6,774 bases of DNA from Lachnospiraceae bacterium (GCA_902363675.1 CABJAV010000059.1:1-6774); one strand, 5' to 3'; positions 1-5,924 are shown, numbered from the stretch's first letter. The notes: generated from the sequence alone by a model not told the origin. Translations and numbers: made by a program.

Positions 1-824
1 AATTCATACCTGCTTCCATAGTAATCATTTAAACGGTCTTTCATCTCATTACAAAATAATTTTTGATCTGTTTTACCATTTAAAAACTGATTGCAGATAC
101 CACTTATCTCTTTCTTCTCATTTGTATAAAAAGCTGTCTCATCTGAGATTATTTCTGACTTGTACTTATAAGATTCTGTTTTACTTCCAATTCCAACAAC
201 CATGTAATCTGGTGTCATTCTCTCCATGATGGAATTACGTGCCGAATCATTAAAATGAACATATTCGTCAATCATGTCTGAAAAACCAGCTTGAAATTGC
301 TCTGGAACATACATTTCATTTACTTTCCTTAGCCCAGCTTCACTTGCACTTAACAAAAATACAGATTCATAAGAAGTTCCTCTATATCCCTCCTGAGCAT
401 TCAAAGAATCTACATCTGCTGTCATTGCATTAATCTTCTCTTTTAAATCTTTCATTTCATCTTCTGTCAAATATTCAGAAGCATTTTCGTCCAGCCATTT
501 TTCAAAAACCTCTGACTGATTTTCCGAACAGCCTTCAAACGCGCTTTGTTCTCCCAAAATGGAAGTTGCTTTCAAATCTAATTTGAATAAATTTTCACAT
601 TTATATTCTGCAGGTATCTCTCTTATTTCTCCATCAATAGATGAAAAATGCATTGTATGAAAATCCGATACCTTATTACGAGCAGTCTCAACTAACTTTC
701 TTGCTGAATCACTGATTTGTATATCATCTTCCTGAACCAAAGCATGGGAACCATTTTCTTTTTTCTCAATATTTCTACTTGTCATATTGTGATTGTTAAT
801 ATACATATTACTCTGAATCTTCAT
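1..824 (-). CDS. Unrecognised protein, N-terminal 274 codons (cut by window edge)
   Basis: An open frame runs from an ATG at 824-822 to the left edge with no stop, so the protein has at least 274 residues. The start is set by a ribosome binding site, GGAGG, at 835-831, six bases upstream, which is also part of the preceding ORF's TAG stop. I do not recognise the family. The product looks soluble and acidic. There is no signal peptide or membrane segment. It starts MKIQSNMYINNHNM, an Asn-rich opening like those of its neighbours, and has a motif QISDSARKLVETA near residues 36-48 followed by Glu/Lys-rich helical stretches around residues 105-135. The short preceding ORF is in the same frame, separated only by TAG and three codons, so readthrough would add an N-terminal extension. 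The gene is certain; no function is proposed. Confidence 0.88.
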   Translation of the reverse strand, partial: MKIQSNMYINNHNMTSRNIEKKENGSHALVQEDDIQISDSARKLVETARNKVSDFHTMHFSSIDGEIREIPAEYKCENLFKLDLKATSILGEQSAFEGCSENQSEVFEKWLDENASEYLTEDEMKDLKEKINAMTADVDSLNAQEGYRGTSYESVFLLSASEAGLRKVNEMYVPEQFQAGFSDMIDEYVHFNDSARNSIMERMTPDYMVVGIGSKTESYKYKSEIISDETAFYTNEKKEISGICNQFLNGKTDQKLFCNEMKDRLNDYYGSRYE

Positions 825-830
825 AGTATC

Positions 831-836
831 CTCCTA
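831..836 (-). promoter_or_regulatory. Stop codon fused to Shine-Dalgarno (TAGGAGG)
   Basis: The TAG ending the 24-codon ORF is the first part of TAGGAGG, the ribosome binding site of the downstream gene starting at 824. A ribosome ending at the TAG sits directly on that site, a geometry typical of translational coupling. Spacing from GGAGG to the ATG is six bases. Confidence 0.7.
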
Positions 837-908
837 ATCCACTGGATCATAATTGTAATTTGCTTGTACCCCACTTACCCTTCCAATGTGAATGGTACTA
901 TCACTCAT
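834..908 (-). CDS. 24-residue small ORF or leader peptide
   Basis: A 25-codon frame starts with ATG at 908-906, preceded by AGGAG at 920-916 with seven bases of spacing, a strong site. It ends at TAG 836-834. The peptide starts MSDSTIHIGRVSG and ends NYNYDPVD. Its Gly-Val and Tyr/Asn pattern resembles the openings of the two DUF6033-like proteins in the window (MGINGVSSYANTYTYGN and MGLGVENSVNAYNQNYRY). The stop codon is embedded in the next gene's ribosome binding site (TAGGAGG), which predicts translational coupling. Because stop and next ATG are in the same frame, the ORF could be a coupling leader, a real small protein, or an N-terminal extension cut off by an amber mutation. The sequence alone does not decide among these. 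Confidence 0.6.
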   Translation of the reverse strand: MSDSTIHIGRVSGVQANYNYDPVD

Positions 909-974
909 ATGTTATCTCCTAAATAATTTTATATATGTCTCATCGTTGTCATTTTCCGTTTCTGTTCCAGTCAA
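909..974. other. Intergenic stretch between frameshifted gene and 24-codon ORF
   Basis: AT-rich spacer on the minus-strand transcript. It holds the downstream part of the duplicated 3' segment and the AGGAG ribosome binding site at 920-916. I see no hairpin with a T-tract and no recognisable promoter, so the genes either side are probably on one transcript. Confidence 0.5.
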
Positions 975-992
975 TTATAACTTTTCTAATCT
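944..992. repeat. Copy A of a duplicated gene 3' end
   Basis: On the plus strand CAATTATAACTTTTCTAATCT (972-992) matches 2525-2545 with a single mismatch (T versus C at 987/2540). Flanking blocks such as GTTGTCATTTTCCG align with GTTATCTTCCATTTTCCG, separated by small indels. In minus-strand reading both copies encode RLEKL followed by TAA. The partner is copy B at 2503-2558. Confidence 0.65.
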
Positions 993-1113
993 TTCCAGAA
1001 ACGCAACATAGAATTCTCTCTCTTTCATACAAGCCCTCTGAACTTCTATGCTTTTAGGAACATATTCCAGTGGATGGTCTAAATTATATAAAGCCTCCCG
1101 AACCAATACGCAT
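975..1113 (-). pseudogene. Small frameshifted gene (about 45 codons), unknown family
   Basis: A near-perfect initiation site (AGGAGG at 1126-1121, seven bases, ATG at 1113-1111) leads into only nine codons, MRIGSGGFI, then TAA at 1086-1084. The frame reached by skipping one base just after the ATG is open for about 44 codons to TAA at 977-975. It reads like a normal soluble protein: it includes VREALYNLDHPLEYVPK, then EREFYVAFLERLEKL at the C-terminus. The simplest reading is a one-base insertion right after the start codon of a small gene. Programmed frameshifting or a sequencing error are alternatives. The C-terminal end and following bases recur at 2503-2558, which supports this frame as once functional. 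I do not recognise the family. It sits 64 bases below the stop of the DUF6033-like gene, with no convincing terminator in between. Confidence 0.55.
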
Positions 1114-1177
1114 TTAATTACCTCCTAGTATAATATTATATATCGATTATTATAAGTTGATATAGTCAGTAAAGTCC

Positions 1178-1951
1178 TCAATTATCAATTGTACTTTTTA
1201 TTATGTTTTCATTAAAAGTATTGGCAATATTTTCATAAGCAGCTATGGCAACCGCCCTATCTACTTCCGATAATACATTAACAGCCGATATATTATCATC
1301 AAAAGCCGCATCTTTTTTACTCTTTTGCATATTAATCTCTTCTATCTGTCTGCGCTTTTCTGCCGCCTCCTCACTGCGCTCTAAATATTGTCTACGCCGT
1401 TTAGCCTTCTCTTCATCTTCAGCTTTCATTTGCGCCTCTATCTTTGCTTTTTTTTCTGGTGAAACATCTCCACAAACATAATAGTGTGCAGTTCCATCCG
1501 GGTGAATAACCATACCATAAGATTGAATCTCAAACCCCCCGACTGCCATCTGCGCCTTCACAGTTGACTGCGAAGCAAAAAAATCCTGTATCATCTTTTC
1601 GTAATAAGCTGCTTTTTTGGGATCATTTGCCATTGTTTCCAAAACATTGGGTGCAATCACAATATTATTCATCCCATATGTCCCCGTCCCCAATGAATCC
1701 ATACTCTTTTGATCACTTCCAACATTTTGGATCATTATATTCCCATATTTAGCCTTTAAATATTCAGTGTAGGTATCTACTTTTGAAACACTATTTTCAT
1801 TTGGCTTCTGTACTTTCTCTGTATTATCACCCTCTTTAGCAGATAAAATCTTATTGAAATCTAAATGATTGGCTTGCCCTGTCGTCTTATTCTGTTGATA
1901 CCTATAATTCTGATTATAAGCATTAACTGAATTTTCAACGCCTAATCCCAT
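1178..1951 (-). CDS. DUF6033-like protein, full length (257 aa), function unknown
   Basis: ATG at 1951-1949 follows AGGAG at 1961-1957; the stop is TGA. The protein resembles the DUF6033 family as I recall it, which has no established function. Parts in order: an Asn/Tyr-rich N-terminus (1-30, MGLGVENSVNAYNQNYRY); a polar linker; YTEYLKAKYG (61-70); a conserved-looking core with NIVIAPNVLETMANDPKKAA (96-115) and YGMVIHPDGTAHYYV (145-159); a strongly charged helical region rich in Glu/Lys/Arg (166-212); and a C-terminal segment with AVAIAAYENIANTF (233-246). No signal peptide or membrane segment is visible. The right-edge gene and the 5764-5910 remnant carry the same charged helix followed by an xAxxYE motif, so these are paralogues. 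A structured leader lies directly upstream. The CDS is certain; the family name is from memory. Confidence 0.9.
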   Translation of the reverse strand: MGLGVENSVNAYNQNYRYQQNKTTGQANHLDFNKILSAKEGDNTEKVQKPNENSVSKVDTYTEYLKAKYGNIMIQNVGSDQKSMDSLGTGTYGMNNIVIAPNVLETMANDPKKAAYYEKMIQDFFASQSTVKAQMAVGGFEIQSYGMVIHPDGTAHYYVCGDVSPEKKAKIEAQMKAEDEEKAKRRRQYLERSEEAAEKRRQIEEINMQKSKKDAAFDDNISAVNVLSEVDRAVAIAAYENIANTFNENIIKSTIDN

Positions 1952-1965
1952 ATTAACTCCTTTCC

Positions 1966-2021
1966 ACGGTTCTTCTGTCAGTCAGAACCGTACCTGCTCT
2001 CTCCATCCGAAGCCCAAGCAG
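1966..2021 (-). promoter_or_regulatory. Structured 5' leader abutting the ribosome binding site of the DUF6033-like gene
   Basis: Read on the minus strand, ACGGTTCT (1991-1984) and AGAACCGT (1973-1966) form a perfect eight-base stem with a ten-base loop. It ends four bases before the AGGAG of the gene starting at 1951. Just upstream, CTGCT (2021-2017) can pair with AGCAG (1998-1994) around a segment containing a CTTCGG tetraloop motif. The section is noticeably more GC-rich than its surroundings. This geometry could modulate ribosome access. I could not match it to any riboswitch class I know. Confidence 0.45.
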
Positions 2022-2041
2022 TAACCTTTAATTGATTTATT

Positions 2042-2080
2042 GGAGTAAGATAACCCTTTTGGAGTTATCTTACTCCTTTT
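2042..2080 (+). terminator. Strong hairpin with T-rich tail on the plus strand
   Basis: GGAGTAAGATAAC (2042-2054) and GTTATCTTACTCC (2064-2076) are perfect 13-base inverted arms with a nine-base loop in which CC/GG can add two pairs. On the plus strand the stem is followed by TTTTGTTTTG, a usable tail. On the minus strand, where all genes lie, it is preceded by A's but followed by AATAAATCAA, so it is a poor intrinsic terminator in that direction. It may still separate the agr-like remnant from the DUF6033-like gene, or it may end an antisense transcript. Confidence 0.55.
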
Positions 2081-2169
2081 GTTTTGCCATTACGATAATC
2101 ACAACCGCAACACTCCACAAAATATTTCATTATTCTGACCTAGTTTCCCCTTTTCTTCGGTCTTTTCGG

Positions 2170-2289
2170 CTAGTGATAAATCGCTGAACACTCTGCCGTC
2201 CTGCCAAGAACTGTTTTTTCCACTTCATTCCGGGCAATTCTCTCCACTACTTTCAATACCTTGATTGTAATCTTTTCTGCTTTCTTCAT
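2170..2289 (-). CDS. AgrD-like autoinducer pre-peptide, ending early at TAG
   Basis: ATG at 2289-2287 is preceded by AGGAGG ten bases upstream, and 39 codons follow. The peptide has an amphipathic N-terminal helix (MKKAEKITIKVLKVVERIAR, residues 1-20), an acidic/basic linker, then C34-S-A-I-Y-H39. In the AgrD family, the protease AgrB cleaves such a precursor and closes a thiolactone on the cysteine; here the predicted ring would be CSAIY. The TAG falls right after His39. Reading on gives PKRPKKRGN and a second TAG at 2142-2140, so the normal tail would be H-Q-PKRPKK, with CAG mutated to TAG. The preceding frame (2286-2415) overlaps the start by four bases (ATGA), the usual agrB-agrD arrangement. 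Upstream in-frame codons extend to ATG 2415, but the ribosome binding site and family length favour 2289. AgrD identity is inferred from layout and motif; the gene may be inactive. Confidence 0.6.
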   Translation of the reverse strand: MKKAEKITIKVLKVVERIARNEVEKTVLGRTAECSAIYH

Positions 2290-2415
2290 CTTACCTTTAC
2301 CTCCTGTTTCAATAATTTTGCTACGCACATCAGAAGCGAACACAATATGATAGCGATTGACATATAACTTACATAGAGCTGGTTCATCCCCAAGATGTAT
2401 ATTTTTTTTTATCAT
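2286..2415 (-). pseudogene. AgrB-like 3' remnant (one transmembrane segment) behind an A9 tract
   Basis: The frame ending TGA at 2288-2286 is open back to 2408, where in-frame TAA and TGA precede it. Its 40 residues include YILGMNQLYVS, a hydrophobic segment (SYMSIAIILCSLLMCVAKLL) and a basic end, KQEVKVR. The stop overlaps the AgrD-like ATG as ATGA. A C-terminal membrane helix plus a four-base overlap with a peptide precursor is what the end of agrB looks like, but AgrB is about 200 residues and its catalytic His and Cys are absent, so it could not process the peptide. An ATG at 2415 lies one base out of frame, separated by nine A's (2410-2402). Losing one A would join it to this frame as a 42-residue membrane peptide. 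It may therefore be a decayed agrB end or a small slippage-dependent gene. Confidence 0.5.
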
Positions 2416-2552
2416 ATTTGTGCCTTAATCTCCACTTGTATCATTTACAATATTGCTTGTAACAAGTGTCCCTATGTGAAAGGCACACTCTACACTTTAT
2501 TGTTGTTATCTTCCATTTTCCGAGCAATTATAACTTTTCCAATCTACGTTTA
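2416..2552. other. Non-coding stretch upstream of the agr-like remnant
   Basis: The stretch contains part of repeat copy B and several short inverted repeats: TACAA/TTGTA near 2446-2461, CTTGT/ACAAG near 2455-2465, and an imperfect GTGTCC...GGCACAC near 2466-2488. No open frame in either direction looks protein-like. It could be the former promoter region of the agr module, but no -35/-10 pair stands out. Confidence 0.4.
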
Positions 2553-2558
2553 TCAAAT
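2503..2558. repeat. Copy B of the duplicated gene 3' end, lying across the end of the 354-aa gene
   Basis: The partner of 944-992. In minus-strand reading, one frame off from the 354-aa gene, the segment encodes NFGAFDKRRLEKL followed by TAA, resembling EFYVAFLERLEKL in copy A. The DNA after the stop also aligns. Only the 3' part of the small gene survives here, joined out of frame to the last codons of the larger gene. Confidence 0.6.
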
Positions 2559-3617
2559 GCTCCAAAATTTAGATGCCAGCTCCCGATTTATGATAGATGA
2601 GAGAAAATTAGGATTATTATTCTGGAACACTTTCAGACTTTCAAAAAAAGCCGCTTTATTCTCTGTCTTTATATCTGAAAAAGTTGCATCCAGCTTCTGA
2701 TCTTTTACATTTTTCTCCACATATTCCTCCGACTGCTTTTCGTAATTATCAACCATCGAAGGATTCTTTTTCACTGCCCCTTCATACCAATTTGTAAGGT
2801 ATTTTAATGCATTAAGCTGTCTGTCCTCATTGCTGCTTTCTTTACTAATCTTCTGATATTCCGTGTATGCACTGCCGTCCATCGTCCTCATCATATCAAG
2901 CGCATTTGTAGTCTTTACAAGATTGCTACCATGTCCAAGATATGTACCTTTCCCTACTCCATAGTCCATATTTCCGTTATTGTCAGCTTTTCCTGCGCTC
3001 GCAAGCTTTGCGATAGACTCCATTGCTTCCAAAAATGGTTTTCTGCTATCTTCCGGGATAAAATTCTCTGCCGCATATTCCGCTTTTTTCATACCAAGTG
3101 AAATATTTGCCTGCCGTTCTTCCTCTGTCATAGAGCCAGTATTTCCAACAAGGAAATTCTGACGGATGATATCATACACAAATCCCTGTTCCTCTTTGCT
3201 GCAGTTCTCCACCGCAGATGCAACCGCCTTGTCTGCACCATACATTCCGGAATATGCCGGAAGTTCTAGTGAGTTATCAACCTGCGTAATTTCTTTTTGA
3301 AACGCTGCATTTCTCGCCTCCATTGATTCCCGCTGCTCCTGTGTTACATTGGCATCCACTATACCTTTCTTGTTTTCCACAAGTGCAGCCATTCCATCTC
3401 CCGAAAATTCAACAATAACCGCATCTCCATACTGCGAACCGATGTCCTTCATCGCCTGCAGGGTTTCTTCCCTTGACATCTTGTCCATAATCTTATTGCC
3501 ATGTTCATCTGTAGTGTTAAATTCATACTTTACAAGGGTGTCTTTCTTATATATACCATTCCCGTATGAGGGAATATTCGTTGTTCCTCTGTAAAACTGA
3601 CTGTAATCAATATTCAT
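2553..3617 (-). CDS. Unrecognised 354-aa soluble protein
   Basis: I choose the ATG at 3617-3615 because AGGAG at 3633-3629 is about eleven bases upstream. A GTG at 3626 is in frame but nearly touches that site. The protein starts MNIDYSQFYRGTTNIPSYGN. Next come KYEFNTTDEHGNKIMDKMSR (about 26-45) and YGDAVIVEFSGDGMAALVEN (about 63-82), which look like a small alpha/beta module, then a long mostly helical region with YLTNWYEGAVKKNP (about 269-282) and a charged stretch around 288-320. No signal peptide or membrane segment is visible, and I see no catalytic motif. The last codons (ELASKFWSI) overlap repeat copy B, so the natural C-terminus may have been replaced. It lies downstream of the PPC-like gene and its decayed copy, probably on the same transcript. 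The CDS is certain; function is unknown. Confidence 0.9.
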   Translation of the reverse strand: MNIDYSQFYRGTTNIPSYGNGIYKKDTLVKYEFNTTDEHGNKIMDKMSREETLQAMKDIGSQYGDAVIVEFSGDGMAALVENKKGIVDANVTQEQRESMEARNAAFQKEITQVDNSLELPAYSGMYGADKAVASAVENCSKEEQGFVYDIIRQNFLVGNTGSMTEEERQANISLGMKKAEYAAENFIPEDSRKPFLEAMESIAKLASAGKADNNGNMDYGVGKGTYLGHGSNLVKTTNALDMMRTMDGSAYTEYQKISKESSNEDRQLNALKYLTNWYEGAVKKNPSMVDNYEKQSEEYVEKNVKDQKLDATFSDIKTENKAAFFESLKVFQNNNPNFLSSIINRELASKFWSI

Positions 3618-3650
3618 AATATACACTCTCCTCTACTTTATTTTTTCTTA

Positions 3651-3667
3651 GGTATTTGTGAAATACC
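3651..3667. repeat. Inverted repeat GGTATTT-GTG-AAATACC upstream of the 354-aa gene
   Basis: A perfect seven-base palindrome with a three-base spacer, 34 bases before the ATG at 3617. Neither strand has a T-tract after it, so it is a poor terminator. It could be an operator or a leader hairpin; no partner regulator is present. Confidence 0.4.
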
Positions 3668-3707
3668 AAAAATCTCATAAATACAATATTTTTACCACAT
3701 AAAACAT

Positions 3708-3723
3708 ACTATATTTTTATAGT
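3708..3723. terminator. AT-rich hairpin after the decayed PPC-like gene
   Basis: ACTATA and TATAGT arms (3708-3713, 3718-3723) with a four-base loop. On the minus strand it follows the pseudogene end and is followed by ATGTTTTATG, a weak T-rich tail. The stem is all A/T apart from one G-C pair, so terminator activity would be weak. Confidence 0.25.
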
Positions 3724-3743
3724 TTCATACTTGTATATATATC

Positions 3744-4126
3744 TTATGCAAACATATAATATCTGCCTAAATCATCAACTTTATATACATTATTTCCGGT
3801 ATATGATCTAAAGTGATCGTAATATCCTTATTATAGGTATCCTTCGCGAAACTTAATGCCCGGTACTCTGTAATATTGAATTCGTAATAGTCCACCGTAT
3901 CCGATAAACTTCCCTTTAAATATCCGTCCGGCTTATTGATAAGTGCCGTCAGATCCAGTGTTCTTCCAAACACATCCTAATCCGTATATTTATTTGTTTT
4001 CCAGAAATAATCATTGGAAACTTTACTATTTTCTACTGCAATATTTTTATCAGTGGGTAAACCTTTTTTCTTAAAATCATATCCCACAAGCTGCGCATGC
4101 ATCTCTACTGTGCGGGTTATTACCAT
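3744..4126 (-). pseudogene. Truncated, decayed paralogue of the 511-aa PPC-like gene
   Basis: ATG at 4126-4124 follows AGGAG at 4140-4136. Forty-nine codons (starting MVITRTVEMHAQLVGYDFKK) end at TAG 3979-3977. The same frame continues with LDLTALINKPDGYLKGSLSD and TVDYYEFNI to a TAG at 3769-3767. These pieces line up with the upstream gene in order: VSND/GSND, LDL/LDL, LKGSLSD/LKGNLSD, TVDYYEFNI/DVDFYNFSI, ITITLDHIPE/VQIYMDMPE. After HIPE the match moves to another frame (NNVYKVDDLGRYYMFA, matching YDLTLYDEYGNQ) and ends at TAA 3746-3744. So it carries one nonsense codon and one frameshift and lacks the C-terminal two thirds. It starts 36 bases below its intact relative, consistent with tandem duplication and decay. 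The first 49 residues could still be made as a short peptide. Confidence 0.75.
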
Positions 4127-4162
4127 CTATTCATTCTCCTTGTGTATAATTACTTTTCATAA

Positions 4163-5698
4163 TCATAATACTTTCCTGAAACTATACGCATACATATCCG
4201 AATACATGTTATCATGCGGTTGTGGCGTCAGCCTTCTATCCAATGCCGCCATATCCACCGTAAAACCACTGTCTGCCACAGAAAAAGCACCATTACTGAA
4301 TTGAAACTCCGAAGTAAAGTCTGGAATCCCCAGATCACCGCTTGTCCGGTTATGTCCTATAATATTTATCAATGCATCCTTTATCCGCTCTATCTTGGCA
4401 TTGTCCTTTGTTTTGTTAATCAGATTAGCAGCTTTTCCCGGCAGCCCGCCAATCTTTCCGTCTGGTGTCAGGTAAAGGTTCTCCAGAGAAATATCTTCTC
4501 CCGTAACCCCTTTTAAGTAACGCCTGACTTCCTGCACATCCGTGGCATACTGGTAGGTATTGGACGACAGATTTCCCACACTGTCAGCAATTCCTGTGTA
4601 ATACTGATACATCCGGTCACTGTACTTTTCCTCTACCAGTTTCTGAACCTGTTCCCGGACTTCTTTATCTTCGATACCGCTCACTGTTACATTCCCATTG
4701 CTTTCAATCTTTATCTGCATTCCCTCCAGCTCATCACGGGAGATACCTTTGCTTTCCAGATCCTTTACAAAATCCTCGGAAAAATCATGTTTCAGTTCCG
4801 CCTTCTGCTGTGCTTTCTCAAAATCTTTCAGATTGGCAAAAATCTTCACATACTCCATTTCCGCATCATCCAGTGTCTTTCCTTCCGCCATGTCCTGCAA
4901 CAATTCATCCACTGTGCGCCCGCCTTTGTATTTCTTTTCTTCCGGCAGACTTTCAAACTGCTTCTGGTGGAATTTCTCCATTTCTTTTGTATAATTTTTC
5001 TCTGTATCCATCAGGACTTCATTATATTTGTCGAGGTATTCCCTCCAATTTTCATCTTTCCGGCTGTATGCACCGTGAAGGTTCCCGAATGCCTCCCTTA
5101 TGGCATCGGTCTTTTCCTGTTCTTTATTTTCCGTAACCTTGAAACTGATTTTATAATAATCATGCGGAGAAACTTCTTCCCCATTTTTGTTTTCTATTTT
5201 GATACAATATTTATTGGTATTTGTATCCCAGTTCGGGATGGTCAGTGTTTTACGTCCTTCCCCGTCCCATTCTGCCTTTCCGACCTGATTGCCATATTCA
5301 TCATATAAGGTGAGGTCATAATCACAGCCTTCCGGCATGTCCATGTATATTTGAACCCCAAAATAATTCTGTATGGTTCGATTAAATGGAATGGAAAAGT
5401 TGTAGAAATCCACATCCTTTTTATCACTGAGATTTCCTTTCAGACTGCTGGTTTCGTCCTTAATCAGAAAATCCAGATCCAGAAACGTACTTCCCTTCTT
5501 CTTGTCCGAAACCTCATAAGTGGTATGCTGTCTGCGATAAGTGTCATTGCTGCCAAGTGTACAGGAATCTTCCTGAAGTGTCATATTTTTCTTCAGTTTC
5601 CCTTCAAAAAATGCCACTGTTTCCTTTCCAGACATGAAAAAAATCGGTTTTTGACGAAATGCCGCCCCATATGTAGAATGATTACTGTTTATTTCCAT
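4163..5698 (-). CDS. 511-aa protein with PPC-like beta domain and helical C-terminal region
   Basis: ATG at 5698-5696 is preceded by GGAGGAAGGA, whose AGGA lies about seven bases upstream. Residues 1-65 form a polar N-terminus without a signal peptide. Residues about 70-190 match the pattern of a bacterial pre-peptidase C-terminal (PPC-like) beta-sandwich: LKGNLSDKKDVDFYNFSI (86-103), YDLTLYDEYGNQ (127-138), KYCIKIENKNG (163-173), YYKISFKV (181-188). Residues 195-310 are helical and highly charged; 325-345 look like a short beta hairpin (MQIKIESNGNVTVSG); and 360-511 are mixed, with LYLTPDGKIGGLPGKAANLI (408-427). PPC domains usually occur in secreted proteins, so absence of a signal peptide is odd. 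No catalytic motif is visible. Base composition looks more GC-rich than the flanking genes, hinting at separate origin. A decayed copy of its N-terminal third follows. The PPC assignment is by pattern only. Confidence 0.9.
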   Translation of the reverse strand: MEINSNHSTYGAAFRQKPIFFMSGKETVAFFEGKLKKNMTLQEDSCTLGSNDTYRRQHTTYEVSDKKKGSTFLDLDFLIKDETSSLKGNLSDKKDVDFYNFSIPFNRTIQNYFGVQIYMDMPEGCDYDLTLYDEYGNQVGKAEWDGEGRKTLTIPNWDTNTNKYCIKIENKNGEEVSPHDYYKISFKVTENKEQEKTDAIREAFGNLHGAYSRKDENWREYLDKYNEVLMDTEKNYTKEMEKFHQKQFESLPEEKKYKGGRTVDELLQDMAEGKTLDDAEMEYVKIFANLKDFEKAQQKAELKHDFSEDFVKDLESKGISRDELEGMQIKIESNGNVTVSGIEDKEVREQVQKLVEEKYSDRMYQYYTGIADSVGNLSSNTYQYATDVQEVRRYLKGVTGEDISLENLYLTPDGKIGGLPGKAANLINKTKDNAKIERIKDALINIIGHNRTSGDLGIPDFTSEFQFSNGAFSVADSGFTVDMAALDRRLTPQPHDNMYSDMYAYSFRKVL

Positions 5699-5763
5699 TT
5701 CTTATCCTTCCTCCCGAAAAATATCTTACCTGTATTCTTATGCTTTCCTGTCAAAAGATGAGC

Positions 5764-5910
5764 CTACAGTATAACAGGATTATCCGGTAAAATAATACTG
5801 CTTTTCTCATATGCTGCCGCCGCCAACTGGCTATTTAGATATTCGTTTTGTACAGCTTTTCGTCTTGCCTGTGCTCTTTTTACTGCTTCCTTTTCCTGTT
5901 TCTTCAAAAT
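5764..5910 (-). pseudogene. C-terminal remnant of a DUF6033-like gene
   Basis: A 48-codon stretch without a start or ribosome binding site ends at TAG 5766-5764. It begins ILKKQEKEAVKRAQARRKAV, continues NEYLNSQLAAAAYEKSS and ends LPDNPVIL. The Lys/Glu/Arg-rich helix followed by AAAYE matches the tails of the gene at the right edge (EKKRIQKKQAERTAYEEY, then AVASYEANF) and of the gene at 1178-1951 (AIAAYENIA). The frame is open upstream only to TGA at 5940-5938, so it overlaps the end of the 182-aa gene in another frame. Either the 182-aa gene lost this tail by frameshift or deletion, or it is the scar of a separate deleted copy. There is no sign that it is translated. Confidence 0.6.
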
Positions 5911-5924
5911 TATAGAAATTGATA

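Noticed and set aside
1135..1181. Candidate promoter with TATAAT boxes at 1154-1149 and 1140-1135 and TTGAGG at 1181-1176 (minus strand)
   Set aside because: The spacers do not fit (21 bases for the first pairing), and TATAAT-like words are expected by chance in such AT-rich DNA.
1966..2030. Possible group II intron domain V/VI end, because of GTACGGTTCTGA
   Set aside because: The 5' arm of domain V with its catalytic triad is missing, the GGTTCT pairs in a simple local hairpin instead, and no intron-encoded protein is nearby.
2395..2700. Plus-strand open frame of 101 codons starting in the T-tract at 2402
   Set aside because: It overlaps the end of the 354-aa gene, has no ribosome binding site, and looks like antisense of coding and spacer DNA.
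4787..5308. Plus-strand open frame of 173 codons, rich in Phe and Ile
   Set aside because: It lies wholly inside the 511-aa minus-strand gene, lacks a ribosome binding site, and its Phe/Ile-rich composition is what the complement of Lys/Glu/Asp codons gives.
5351..5761. Plus-strand open frame of 136 codons
   Set aside because: It is antisense to the well-supported start of the 511-aa gene and has no initiation signal.
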